Positions 8,277-16,733 of a stretch of 64,000 nt of DNA are shown here, one piece after another (positions within the stretch are counted from its first letter, which is position 1; each line of letters opens with the position of its first letter). The stretch covers positions 9,256-73,255 of the forward strand of contig DLGD01000028.1 of the NCBI GenBank assembly GCA_002482505.1. Reading direction: 5' to 3'. The notes under the pieces are model-generated. The model saw nothing but the letters and a program-made list of their open reading frames with translations, was not told where the DNA came from and made no database searches. Position numbers and translations under genes: made by a program. The stretch comes from Christensenella sp. UBA7703 (GTDB lineage Bacteria; Bacillota; Clostridia; Christensenellales; CAG-138).

Positions 8277-8495
8277 CAAAATTTCAGGCGGGAAACCGCC
8301 TTAGTCCATCGACAAAGTCCTGCGGACTTCGCCGATGGGTTTTACTTTGGGTAAAAAATACCGCTAAACGCGCCATTTTTAGCAAATTCAGCGAATGAAT
8401 CGCCGAATTTGATTGGAAGATGGGGATTTTTGATCCCCCATACCCCTTTAGCGGGGTTTGTCGATACTCTGAGGCGGGAAACCGCCTCTTTTTTT
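8277..8495. repeat. Hairpin-rich intergenic element after dapF
   Basis: About 200 bases contain five consecutive hairpins: GGCGGGAAACCGCC (8288-8301), a long CCATCG...CGATGG stem enclosing AAGTCC/GGACTT (8308-8337), GGGGAT...ATCCCC (about 8421-8436), CCCCTTTAGCGGGG (8444-8457) and a repeat of GGCGGGAAACCGCC (8473-8486). The identical 14-mer at both ends suggests a mobile-like intergenic repeat. The last hairpin plus T7 is a terminator. No coding sequence was seen. Confidence 0.55.
8471..8495 (+). terminator. Terminator downstream of dapF
   Basis: GAGGCGG-GAAA-CCGCCTC is followed by seven T residues; this is a canonical intrinsic terminator. Confidence 0.85.
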
Positions 8496-8501
8496 ACGCG
8501 A

Positions 8502-8529
8502 AACGTGGCGGAATTGGACACGTTATACA
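8502..8529 (+). promoter_or_regulatory. Possible operator over a -10 upstream of the GPH transporter
   Basis: An inverted repeat AACGTG (8502-8507) / CACGTT (8519-8524) touches a possible -10, TATACA (8524-8529). No good -35 is visible. The site lies about 120 bases before the transporter start. Confidence 0.3.
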
Positions 8530-8649
8530 GAAACACATCAAACCATTGTTATTGTGAACAGAGTGTGATACGCTTTCACTCAGACGGTCGCCTGACCGAA
8601 CCAGCTGTTCATTTTTGTGCAATTCTTTGGAATGGGAGCAATTAAAAAC

Positions 8650-10485
8650 ATGGAGAATAAGGTAGCAACGGAAGCTGCCGCGCCGGACGAGAAATCCGCC
8701 GTGGAGCTGCTACGCAAAAAGACCTTCAACCGCAACAAATGGTTCTATTCCGTCAGCGGCATCGGCCGCGACATGAGCTACGCCCTGATCGATTCGTTCT
8801 TGCTGATCTACATTCAGTTTGGCGTTTCGCTCACGCTTGCGCAGTTCACGACGCTGAGCCTGATCATCGGCGTTGGCGGGCGCATTTGGGACGCGATGAA
8901 CGACCCGCTGATGGGCGCAATCATCGAAGGATCGCACTTCAAAAACGGCAAGTTCCGCCCGTGGATTCTGCTGGGCGCAATACTCTGCGGTCTTGCCATC
9001 ATCGTCATGTTCAACGTGCAGAGTATACCCGGCTGGCGATTTGTCGTGTTTATGACGATCATGTACCTGCTTTGGGAATCCACGTTTACCATGAACGACA
9101 TCGGCTATTGGGCAATGCTGCCGAGCCTTTCGAGCGTGAAGGAGGAGCGAAACTCCATCACGACGCTCACGGTGCTCTTTGCGGGCGTCGGCGCAATCCT
9201 TGCCCAGGGCATCATCCCGCAGGTGACGGTCGGCGACATGCGTGCGGGGTATCGCTTTGTGTCGATCCTGATTGCGGCTGCATTCATCGGCTGCCAGCTA
9301 TTGTTGTTTTTCACGGTCAAGGAACCGCCGCGCCGCAAGGTGGAAAATTCCGAAAACATCTCGCTCAAAAAGATGTGGAAGACCATCGCGCGAAACGACC
9401 AGGTACTCTGGATGACGCTTTCGATGCTCTTCTACAACATCGGCAGCACGATGCTCATCGCGCTTGCAGCAAACCTTCTCTATATGGAGATCGGCTACAA
9501 CGGCACGCTCTATTTCTACGTCGTTGTGGCATATGGCGTCACCATGGTCGCGGTCAATGCGCTGTATCCCGCGCTGGTCAACAAGCTCGGCAGAAACCGG
9601 CTACAAAACACGAGCATCCTTACTGCGGTGATCGGCTATGCGCTAATTGCATTGATGGGTTGGACTTCCATATTGCCGTTCAACATTGCGCTCTTGTGCG
9701 CATTTTGCATGATGGTATCCGCCGGGCAGTCGCTGTTCTATATGAGCTGCATCATCAACATGGCAAACTGTGTGGAATACAACGACTATAAATATGGTGA
9801 GCGTAACGAGGCCGTGGTCTCCACGCTGCGTCCGTTTATGGCGAAGTTTGCGGCGGCGATGCATACCCTGATCGTGACGCTGGTGCTCGCGATCTCGGGT
9901 ACGTTCCTGCTGAGCCAGTCGATCAGTACGCTGGAAACCCAACGCGACTTTTTCGACAAACACAACCCTGCGGATCAGGCATACTACATCACGCAGGTGC
10001 AGGATTATTTGAAGGAGTACGATGGGCTAAAAGCAGGCACGCCGGAGTATAAGGCGGCGGCTCAAGCTGTCGGCACGCGGATTGCGGCAGACGATGTCGT
10101 CAGCAAATTCCAGCTCGATCCGGAGTATGTGCCTGCACTGAGCGACGCGATGGTCATCGTGACCGATGCGCAGGGCAATGCGAAGGAGATTAGCCGACTC
10201 GGTGCGTTTGACGCGAACATGATTTCGGCTACAAATGGGACGTTTTCCATTAAGATTGACGACCTCAAGAGTGGCGATGAGAGCGCGGCAAATATTCATT
10301 TCCGCGATCAGCGGACGATGACCATGCGCGTTTGGGTGCGGCTTGCGGCAACGCTGCTGCCCGCGCTGATGCTTGTGATTTCGCTCTGGATTCAGAAGAA
10401 GAAATTCATCATCGACGAGAATTTTTATGATCAGATGATGGTTGAGATCAACAACCGCAAAGAAGAGGAGAACTCTCTGGCATAG
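8650..10485 (+). CDS. GPH-family sugar:cation symporter with large loop insertion
   Basis: This major-facilitator protein of the glycoside-pentoside-hexuronide family takes up sugars with H+ or Na+ across the cytoplasmic membrane. The first half shows the GPH pattern GRIWDAMNDPLMGAIIE (cytoplasmic loop after TM2) and about 12 hydrophobic segments. From the ATG at 8650 it has 611 residues, longer than the usual 450-500. An insert of about 140 residues (about 420-560, charged and soluble) sits before the last helix. I preferred the ATG at 8650 (GGGAG upstream) over in-frame ATGs at 8617 and 8632. Neighbouring deacetylase and GH20 genes suggest an amino-sugar substrate. Confidence 0.82.
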   Translation: MENKVATEAAAPDEKSAVELLRKKTFNRNKWFYSVSGIGRDMSYALIDSFLLIYIQFGVSLTLAQFTTLSLIIGVGGRIWDAMNDPLMGAIIEGSHFKNGKFRPWILLGAILCGLAIIVMFNVQSIPGWRFVVFMTIMYLLWESTFTMNDIGYWAMLPSLSSVKEERNSITTLTVLFAGVGAILAQGIIPQVTVGDMRAGYRFVSILIAAAFIGCQLLLFFTVKEPPRRKVENSENISLKKMWKTIARNDQVLWMTLSMLFYNIGSTMLIALAANLLYMEIGYNGTLYFYVVVAYGVTMVAVNALYPALVNKLGRNRLQNTSILTAVIGYALIALMGWTSILPFNIALLCAFCMMVSAGQSLFYMSCIINMANCVEYNDYKYGERNEAVVSTLRPFMAKFAAAMHTLIVTLVLAISGTFLLSQSISTLETQRDFFDKHNPADQAYYITQVQDYLKEYDGLKAGTPEYKAAAQAVGTRIAADDVVSKFQLDPEYVPALSDAMVIVTDAQGNAKEISRLGAFDANMISATNGTFSIKIDDLKSGDESAANIHFRDQRTMTMRVWVRLAATLLPALMLVISLWIQKKKFIIDENFYDQMMVEINNRKEEENSLA

Positions 10486-10507
10486 CTCCAATATGACGAG
10501 AGACGAT

Positions 10508-10540
10508 AAACGCGCCGATGAACATCGGCGCGTTTATTTC
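10508..10540 (+). terminator. Terminator of the GPH transporter gene
   Basis: AAACGCGCCGATG and CATCGGCGCGTTT form a 13-bp perfect stem followed by ATTTC, starting about 23 bases after the stop codon. Confidence 0.75.
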
Positions 10541-10560
10541 TGTATCTCTAGGTTTAAAGA

Positions 10561-10665
10561 TATTATCTCACCCACTCACCTGCTTCCGGGAAATCTTGCA
10601 TATGCAGGTAATTTTCTAAAAATTACCTCACCCACTCACTTGCTTCCGGGAAGCAGTGCATATGC
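10561..10665 (-). repeat. 60-bp-period tandem duplication of the PIG-L gene tail
   Basis: Bases 10563-10605 and 10623-10665 are direct repeats (about 37 of 43 identical, 60 bases apart). The second copy is the end of the deacetylase gene, including its stop codon. The first copy lies just beyond the stop, in the same frame, and would encode another FPEAGEWVR-stop tail. This looks like an in-frame 20-codon duplication or the remnant of a second gene copy. Confidence 0.7.
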
Positions 10666-11387
10666 GTCGGCGAAAGGGTGCGATAGCCGTCGGCTAGACC
10701 CATCCATTTTCGTAAACCGAGGCGAATCGAGCGGAGCTTAAAATACATGCAGATATCCGCGACCGTCTTTTCGTCAAACTGGCTCTTGTGGCAGGAGAGC
10801 GCCTCCGCACGAGCGGGAAACGTCTTTTTGACGCCCAGATACGCGTTCGGTTTATCGGTATAGTAAAACGCAAGCGCTTTGATTGCATGGCTGCCCGAGA
10901 AACCAATACTCTTCATCACGCTCTCAAAAGGCGCCATGTTCATGCTCATCTTGACAGCCATTCCCGTCTTGATATGGTCGATGTGGCACTCGCTGATCAC
11001 GTTTGGATCGGGCGCAAACACAACATCCGGCTTTAGCCGGACGATTGCTTTTGCGACCGCGCAGCCCGCGTCCTCCATTTGGTACATTCCGCCGTCGTGA
11101 AAGGGAAGAAACGTCACGTCCGTGACCCCAAGCAGTTTGGCGGAAGCCAGCGCCTCCGACTGGCGAATCTTCACCAGCTCGTCACCATACAGCGCAGGAT
11201 CGATGGCGCCCATGCACCCATCGGTCACGATCAGGAACGAAACGTGCTTGCCCGCCTGCGTCAGCGCGCACACGCTCGGCGCGCAGGCAACCTCGATGTC
11301 GTCCGGATGCGGGCCGATGAAAAGATACCGCTCAAACGAATCGAGTTTCGGAATCGGGGTGACGCGCCGAAGAATGGCGTTGAACAT
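10623..11387 (-). CDS. PIG-L family N-acetylglucosaminyl deacetylase-like protein
   Basis: The 254-residue protein belongs to the zinc-dependent PIG-L/LmbE deacetylases, which remove acetyl groups from N-acetylglucosamine-type sugars. It has the family motif GPHPDDIE (PHPDD, about residues 25-32) and the later metal histidine segment CHIDHIKTG. I chose the ATG at 11387 because GGGAGG precedes it by 7 bases; the longer frame to 11567 would run into the divergent promoter of the hexosaminidase gene. With the GH20 enzyme and the GPH transporter it suggests a small amino-sugar utilisation module. The gene tail is tandemly duplicated beyond the stop. Confidence 0.82.
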   Translation of the reverse strand: MFNAILRRVTPIPKLDSFERYLFIGPHPDDIEVACAPSVCALTQAGKHVSFLIVTDGCMGAIDPALYGDELVKIRQSEALASAKLLGVTDVTFLPFHDGGMYQMEDAGCAVAKAIVRLKPDVVFAPDPNVISECHIDHIKTGMAVKMSMNMAPFESVMKSIGFSGSHAIKALAFYYTDKPNAYLGVKKTFPARAEALSCHKSQFDEKTVADICMYFKLRSIRLGLRKWMGLADGYRTLSPTHMHCFPEASEWVR

Positions 11388-11453
11388 ATGCGGAATCCTC
11401 CCATAAACAAGCATTTGCGAACGGATTGCAATCAGTATACCACTTGTGTAGCG

Positions 11454-11482
11454 TTGCTGTAAGGCTTGCGTCGGGGTATAAT
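11454..11482 (+). promoter_or_regulatory. Sigma-A promoter of the GH20 gene
   Basis: TTGCTG (11454-11459), a 17-base spacer and a perfect TATAAT (11477-11482) lie about 60 bases before the GH20 start codon. Confidence 0.8.
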
Positions 11483-11540
11483 AGAAATTGAATGGAACAA
11501 ATGACCCGTTTCGCGAAGAAACGTCGGGAGGAGAAACAAC

Positions 11541-13094
11541 ATGCCGATTCCGCAGGTAAAAAAACAACAGATTCTGGAAGGAACCCTTGCACTCTGTCGT
11601 ACGGAGGCGGCGTTTGATCCGGCCCTTGAGAACGCACGAGAAGGTGTGCTTGCCATGTTTGCCCTTGGCGAGAGCGAAGCAAAAGATGGTGTTCGCGCTT
11701 CATTCCGGTTGAATTCCGCGCTGGACGCGGAGCAATACCGTATCCTTGTCGATGGAAACGGCGTCTTTGCGGAGACAAGCGATGTTGCTGGCGCGGTGCA
11801 TGCCGCGGCAACCCTTGCCCAGCTTTGTGCGGAGCATGGCGGGCAGTTGCCTTATTGCGCGATCGACGATGCGCCGGAGAAGCCTTGGCGCGGATTTTTG
11901 TTTGATGTTTGTCGCCATTTTTTCCCGATGCATACGGTCAAGTCCGTCGTCAATCTGTTGGCATACTATAAATATAACCGCCTGCATCTGCATCTGACGG
12001 AGGATCAGGGGTTTCGCTTGGAGAGCGAGCGGTTTCCGCTGCTCAACAGCATTGGTTCTTTCCGCAAGAGTACGGCAAAAAAGCACGCGGACAATGCGGG
12101 CGCGGATGGCGTTCCCCACGGCGGATATTATACGAAAGCGGAATTGCGCGAGCTGGTTCGCTATGCAAAGGCGCGGGGAATCGAGATTGTACCTGAAATC
12201 GATATGCCCGGGCATGCGCTTTCGATGATTGCGGCATATCCCGCGCTCGCGTGTGTCAATGAACCGGTGGAGGTGGCGACGCGTTTCGGGATTACAGACT
12301 TCTCGAAAAAGCTCTTTTGTGCGGGCAACGAGAAGACATTTGAGTTCTTATTTGCTCTGCTGGACGAAGTTCTTGAGATATTTCCGTTTCCCTATGTGCA
12401 CATCGGTGGGGATGAGGCACTCAAGAGCGAATGGAAGCAATGCGAATGCTGTCAGCGCGTGATGCGCGAACAGGGGTTGAAGGATGAACGCGAGTTACAG
12501 GGGTATTTTCTCAACCGTGTGATCGAACATTTGAAATCGCGCGGCAGACAGGCAATCGTCTGGAACGACGGGCTTTGTGAAACGCTCTCGCGCGATGCCA
12601 TCAGCCAGTATTGGACGCCGTGGTTCCTCGAGGGGCAAGGGCGCACCGCGCGCCGCGTCAACGTGGGCGGGCTTGCGATCCTGAGCCCGTATCTCTACAC
12701 GTATTATGATTACCCTTACGGTATGACCCCACTCAAGAAAACATACAACTATCGCGCGACACTGCGCGGGCTCAAGCAAAAGAAAGACAAGAATATCCTC
12801 GGCGTAGAGGCGGCCATCTGGACAGAGTGGGTCGACAGCGAGGAAAAGCTCTTTTTCAATACGCTTCCGCGCCTCGCCGCGACGGCGGAGACGGGCTGGA
12901 CCGCGCGGGAAAACAGGAACTATGCCGGCTTTTTGCAGCGGCTCATGCCGCACTATGGTTTATACGAGCGGCTCGGAGTGACGTATGCAAAGAATCTGGA
13001 AAAGCCGCTTCCGCTGCTGCAACGCATCCAGAGCGTCAGGACGTATTTTATGAAAGAAACGCACGCGGAACTATTCGCGCAGAACAAGCGGTAA
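11541..13094 (+). CDS. Beta-N-acetylhexosaminidase, glycoside hydrolase family 20
   Basis: The 517-residue protein removes terminal beta-linked GlcNAc or GalNAc by substrate-assisted catalysis. A GH20b-like N-terminal alpha/beta domain (to about residue 110) precedes the TIM barrel starting at KPWRGFLFDVCRHFFP. The signature HIGGDE (residues 287-292) carries the catalytic Asp-Glu pair, and RLHLHLTEDQGFRLE and EIDMPGHA are further conserved strands. No signal peptide is seen, so it is probably cytoplasmic and acts on imported oligosaccharides. GGAGGAG lies upstream of the ATG. Confidence 0.92.
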   Translation: MPIPQVKKQQILEGTLALCRTEAAFDPALENAREGVLAMFALGESEAKDGVRASFRLNSALDAEQYRILVDGNGVFAETSDVAGAVHAAATLAQLCAEHGGQLPYCAIDDAPEKPWRGFLFDVCRHFFPMHTVKSVVNLLAYYKYNRLHLHLTEDQGFRLESERFPLLNSIGSFRKSTAKKHADNAGADGVPHGGYYTKAELRELVRYAKARGIEIVPEIDMPGHALSMIAAYPALACVNEPVEVATRFGITDFSKKLFCAGNEKTFEFLFALLDEVLEIFPFPYVHIGGDEALKSEWKQCECCQRVMREQGLKDERELQGYFLNRVIEHLKSRGRQAIVWNDGLCETLSRDAISQYWTPWFLEGQGRTARRVNVGGLAILSPYLYTYYDYPYGMTPLKKTYNYRATLRGLKQKKDKNILGVEAAIWTEWVDSEEKLFFNTLPRLAATAETGWTARENRNYAGFLQRLMPHYGLYERLGVTYAKNLEKPLPLLQRIQSVRTYFMKETHAELFAQNKR

Positions 13095-13137
13095 CAATAG
13101 AGCGCGCAACCCAAATTGCAATTAGGAGGAAATCACG

Positions 13138-13656
13138 ATGAATGAAACGCTGAATAACCTGAAAACACGCCGGAGCATCCGCTCCTATCTACCCAAGCAG
13201 GTCGAAAAGGACTTGCTGGAGCAGGTGCTGGAAGCGGGGACGTTTGCCCCGACCGGCGGCGGGAAGCAGGTGCCTCTCATCGTCGCTGTGCAGGACCCGG
13301 CCACGGTCAGGCAGCTTTCACGCATGAACGCGCAGGTGATTGGCAACGACAGCGACCCGTATTATGGCGCGCCGACGGTGCTCGTCATTCTCGCGGAGCG
13401 CTCGCGCAGAACCTATCTGCTCGATGGCGCGGCGGTGATGACCACGCTGGTCAACGCGGCACACGCGGTTGGGCTTGGCTCCTGCTGGATTCACCGCGCA
13501 AAAGAGATGTTTGAAAGCGAAGAGGGCAAAGCGCTTCTGCAAAAATGGGGCGTCGAAGGGGATTATGAAGGCATCGGGCAGGTGATTCTGGGCTACCCGG
13601 CCGGCCCCGCGCCGGAACCCGCCCCGCGCAAGGAGAACTATGTGATCCGCGTTTGA
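13138..13656 (+). CDS. Nitroreductase family FMN oxidoreductase
   Basis: This 172-residue protein is a short nitroreductase-fold NAD(P)H:FMN oxidoreductase. The N-terminal LKTRRSIRSY motif (residues 8-17) binds FMN phosphate, and GLGSCWIHRAK is the conserved C-terminal segment. The natural substrate is uncertain, as for most of the family. The SD TTAGGAGG lies 8 bases before the ATG. It is followed after 21 bases by the DUF2284 gene, and the two may be co-transcribed. Confidence 0.85.
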   Translation: MNETLNNLKTRRSIRSYLPKQVEKDLLEQVLEAGTFAPTGGGKQVPLIVAVQDPATVRQLSRMNAQVIGNDSDPYYGAPTVLVILAERSRRTYLLDGAAVMTTLVNAAHAVGLGSCWIHRAKEMFESEEGKALLQKWGVEGDYEGIGQVILGYPAGPAPEPAPRKENYVIRV

Positions 13657-13677
13657 ACGCGGAACGAACGAAAGAGC

Positions 13678-14220
13678 ATGCGCATTGAAAAACTGCTGAA
13701 CAAATACGCAAAAGCACATGCGATTGTGAACACGGGGGAGATTCGCTTCGACCCCGCGTTTCACGCGCTCTGTGAACAAAACGCCTGCGGGTTTTACGGC
13801 GCATGCTGGATGTGCCCGCCGGATGTTGGCGGTGTTTTGGAGTGGATGGCGAGAGCGCGGGCGTATGAGCGCACAATCGTATTTCAAAGCGTCCATACGA
13901 TTGCGGATTCGTTTGATATCGAGGGCATGCAGCACGCGGCGCGCAGGCACAATCACCTGATTGTTCGTCTCAGCCGTGCGGCGGAGAAAGAGGGCATCGA
14001 TTGCCTTTTCCTCGGCGCGGGGGCTTGCGGCGGTTGCAAAACCTGCGCGAAAAAGAAAGGCGAGCCCTGCCGCCATCCAGATCGCGCGGTGGTTCCGCTG
14101 GAGGCGGCGGGTGTGGATGTTGTCCAGCTTGCGAAGCTCGCCGGCCTGCCCTATCTAAACGGCAAAAACACGGTAACGTATTTCGGCGCAATGCTGTTTC
14201 GCGGTACACTCGAAGCATAA
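13678..14220 (+). CDS. DUF2284 cysteine-rich metal-binding protein
   Basis: This 180-residue protein matches the DUF2284 family of predicted metal-binding proteins of unknown function. Cysteine clusters are seen at CGFYGACWMCPP (about residues 38-49) and CGGCKTCAKKKGEPCRHP (about 118-135), which could hold an Fe-S cluster or zinc. Family members occur mainly in anaerobes and are often near oxidoreductases, consistent with the nitroreductase just upstream. The start follows GAACGAAAGAGC, a weak SD. Confidence 0.72.
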   Translation: MRIEKLLNKYAKAHAIVNTGEIRFDPAFHALCEQNACGFYGACWMCPPDVGGVLEWMARARAYERTIVFQSVHTIADSFDIEGMQHAARRHNHLIVRLSRAAEKEGIDCLFLGAGACGGCKTCAKKKGEPCRHPDRAVVPLEAAGVDVVQLAKLAGLPYLNGKNTVTYFGAMLFRGTLEA

Positions 14221-14276
14221 AAAACCGCGAGAAAAAATTCAGTCATCAACGCAACCCAAATACAAAGGAGAAGCGC

Positions 14277-15464
14277 ATGAAAATTCTCGTCTGCAATGTT
14301 GGCAGCACCTCATTGAAATATCGGCTGTTTGATCTCTCCTCCGGTGAAGAAACCCTCTCCGAAGGAAAGATGGAGCGCGTCGGCACACAGGCGGGCACCT
14401 GGATGCACAAGGACGCGGGCATGAAGGAGACCAAGCAGACGCTGCCGATTCCCGATTACGCGACGGGGATTCGCCTCATGCAGGAGGCGCTTCTTGCTTC
14501 CGCGCTGGAGAGCATGGAGGCGCTGGACTGCGTGGCGTTCAAGGTTGTGCATGCAAAAGGAGTGACGGGGGTGCAACTGCTCGACGAGGCTGTGCTTTCG
14601 GCGATGGCTGCGTTCAATACCGTAGCTCCAAGCCACAATCCGCCGTATATCGCCGCAATCCGGCAGTTTCAGCAGGCGTTGCCGCATACGCCGATGATCG
14701 GCTCGTTTGAAACCGGTTTTCACGCGACGATGCCACCCAAGGCATACCTCTATTCGGTGCCGATCGCGCTTCATAAAGAGCATGCCATCCGCCGATATGG
14801 CTTCCACGGCGCGTCGCACGAGTACGTTGCCACGCGCACGGCGGAGTTGATGGGACGCAGCGACTTTAAATTGATCTCGTGCCATCTGGGCGGCAGCGGC
14901 TCGCTCTGCGCCATCGTCAACGGAAAATCGCTCGATACCAACCTTGGCTTCTCGTTGCAATGCGGCATCATGCACAACAACCGCTGCGGTGACATCGACC
15001 CGTATATTCCGATCTATCTGATGAAGGACTTTGGCTATACGCTGGCGCAGATTGAAACCATGCTCAACAAAGAAAGCGGCCTGCTTGGCATGAGCGGCGT
15101 TTCCAACGACCTGCGGGACGTAGAGGCGGCGGCAGAGACGGGCAACGAGGACGCGAAGAACGCCGTGGACAGCTACTGTTACCAAATTCAAAAGCAAATC
15201 GGCAGCTACGCCGCTGCAATGGGCGGCGTGGATGCGATTTCATTTGCGGGGGGCATCGGCGAAAACAGTGCGCTTGTGCGCAGAATGGCGCTCGAAGGGC
15301 TCTCCTTTATGGGCGTTTCCATTGATCTTGCGAAAAACGAGACGGCAAAGCCGGACTGCGAGCTCACGGGGGAGGAGAGTCGCGCGCGGGTTTTCGTCAT
15401 CGCCACCAACGAAGAAATCGTGGTTGCGCGAAAAGCAAAGGCGTATCTGCTCGGGCGCAGATAG
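14277..15464 (+). CDS. Acetate kinase family protein with altered active-site residues
   Basis: This 395-residue ASKHA-fold kinase resembles acetate kinase (acetyl phosphate + ADP to acetate + ATP). Visible motifs are CNVGSTSLKYRLFD (phosphate-1 loop), RRYGFHGASHEYV, CHLGGSGSLCAIVNGKSLDT and SFAGGIGENSALVR. Two catalytic positions differ from canonical AckA: the substrate arginine of HRVVHGGE is lysine (K89 in AFKVVHAKG), and the aspartate of FDTAFH is glutamate (E145 in FETGFH). TRSGDIDP also reads NRCGDIDP. It may be a divergent acetate kinase or act on another carboxylate. No phosphotransacetylase is adjacent. The ATG at 14277 follows AAAGGAG; the longer frame to 14001 overlaps DUF2284. 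Confidence 0.78.
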   Translation: MKILVCNVGSTSLKYRLFDLSSGEETLSEGKMERVGTQAGTWMHKDAGMKETKQTLPIPDYATGIRLMQEALLASALESMEALDCVAFKVVHAKGVTGVQLLDEAVLSAMAAFNTVAPSHNPPYIAAIRQFQQALPHTPMIGSFETGFHATMPPKAYLYSVPIALHKEHAIRRYGFHGASHEYVATRTAELMGRSDFKLISCHLGGSGSLCAIVNGKSLDTNLGFSLQCGIMHNNRCGDIDPYIPIYLMKDFGYTLAQIETMLNKESGLLGMSGVSNDLRDVEAAAETGNEDAKNAVDSYCYQIQKQIGSYAAAMGGVDAISFAGGIGENSALVRRMALEGLSFMGVSIDLAKNETAKPDCELTGEESRARVFVIATNEEIVVARKAKAYLLGRR

Positions 15465-15870
15465 TGGAGCAGAACATACAATACGCATAGCATGCGTTCA
15501 GTCCGTCAAAAAACGGGTTTTTTGACGGGATCATCGCGTTTTGCCTGCTGCCCCTTGGGCATCGGACGGCAAAGCGTGCAGAGAATTCGCCCCTGCGGGG
15601 CGATCCGTTGCGCTGGCACAGCCAGCGCAGCCGGATTTTATGGGTTAAGGGTTACGACCCTTAACAATCCCAGAGTTTTTTTGACACTCTGTACGCATAA
15701 CATGCGTTGTATGAAATACTCTTCACAGTTAATTCACGATCTTGCTAAAACAACGAAAACGCGCGATTCGGCTGGTTTTTCTGTGAAAATTGTGCAAAAT
15801 ATGATTGCATAGTGGCTTTGTGCCATGCATCTTGATTGCAAAGCGAAACCGTTTGGTTTATACTGCGCTT
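15465..15870. repeat. Structured intergenic element flanked by ACGCATARCATGCGTT
   Basis: No gene is seen in these 400 bases. The 16-mer ACGCATAGCATGCGTT (about 15482-15497) recurs as ACGCATAACATGCGTT (about 15694-15709), each itself a near palindrome, bracketing about 200 bases. Inside are CCGTCAAAAAA/TTTTTTGACGG (15507-15531), a TGCGCTGGC/GCCAGCGCA stem and TTAAGGGT/ACCCTTAA. The bracketed layout suggests a miniature repeat element, possibly also ending the kinase transcript. Confidence 0.45.
15836..15864 (+). promoter_or_regulatory. Sortase promoter placing +1 at the start codon
   Basis: TTGCAA (15836-15841), 17 bases, TATACT (15859-15864). The ATG at 15871 begins 7 bases after the -10, and there is no SD, suggesting a leaderless mRNA. 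Confidence 0.65.
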
Positions 15871-16713
15871 ATGAAACGGAAAAAACGCAGAGCGAGAACA
15901 AAAGCGGAGATCATCACGGCGGTGCTCTACGGCATCTTCGGGTTGCTTGTGGCCGGCGTGCTCTATGGCGCGGGCCGCGGGGCGTATGCGCTGATGGGCG
16001 AGACGGTTGGCAACCACTACTATGCGACGCTGGCAGAAAAAGCCGCCCCGTCGGATACGGTGGATTTTGCCCAGCTTGCGAAGATCAACCCGGAAGTGCG
16101 CGGTTGGGTTCGGCTTTCGGATACGGCGGTCAACCTTCCGATTGTGAAAACCACGGATAACAGCTATTATCTCGACCATCGCTTCGACGAGGTGAAAAAC
16201 AAACTCGGCACGCCGTTTATCGACGCGGGCAATGTTGGCGATTTTTCCGATCGGCACACGATTATCTATGGTCACGCGCTCAGCAGCGGGTCGATGTTCG
16301 GCTCCCTCTGGGAGTATGAAAACCCGAACTATTTCATGCGACATCCGGAGATTCAGCTCTTTTTGCCGGACGGCACGCAAAAGACGCTTTCGATCTTTGC
16401 CTGCTCCCGCGTGGACGGCACACGGGGCGCCATGCCGATTTCGTTTTCCACCGAGCAGGACTTTCTCTCGTTTATTGAAGAACTCCGCGCGGTCTCCGCG
16501 TTTACAAGCAATGTGAAGGTCACCTCTTCCGATCGGATCGTCACCTTCTGCGTCGTGCTGCCGGATGGCGGCGAGGGCAGGTTGCTGCTGAGTTGCAAAC
16601 TCACGGAGAGCAGCGGCGTGACGATTGGCGATACGGCGGTACAGCCGCCGGCGCAAACGACGCAGGCTCCGCCTGAGGCGACGCAATCACCGGAAGAGAC
16701 GCCGCAGGGATAA
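15871..16713 (+). CDS. Class B sortase
   Basis: The 280-residue membrane-anchored cysteine transpeptidase attaches surface proteins carrying a sorting signal to the cell wall. It has a basic N terminus, one membrane segment (about residues 12-30), and the sortase barrel with GWVRLSDTAVNLPIV, the catalytic histidine in IYGHAL, the catalytic cysteine in VTFCVV (the usual TLSTC is altered) and the arginine in GEGRLLLS. A P/T/Q-rich tail of about 25 residues follows. I chose the ATG at 15871 because the sequence begins MKRKKRR and the promoter ends just before it. No obvious sorted substrate is adjacent. Confidence 0.85.
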   Translation: MKRKKRRARTKAEIITAVLYGIFGLLVAGVLYGAGRGAYALMGETVGNHYYATLAEKAAPSDTVDFAQLAKINPEVRGWVRLSDTAVNLPIVKTTDNSYYLDHRFDEVKNKLGTPFIDAGNVGDFSDRHTIIYGHALSSGSMFGSLWEYENPNYFMRHPEIQLFLPDGTQKTLSIFACSRVDGTRGAMPISFSTEQDFLSFIEELRAVSAFTSNVKVTSSDRIVTFCVVLPDGGEGRLLLSCKLTESSGVTIGDTAVQPPAQTTQAPPEATQSPEETPQG

Positions 16714-16733
16714 CCCAACCATGTTTAACCAAG

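Noticed and set aside
8566..8578. CcpA cre-like site TGATACGCTTTCA upstream of the GPH transporter
   Set aside because: It is 13 rather than 14 bases and fits the consensus only partly.
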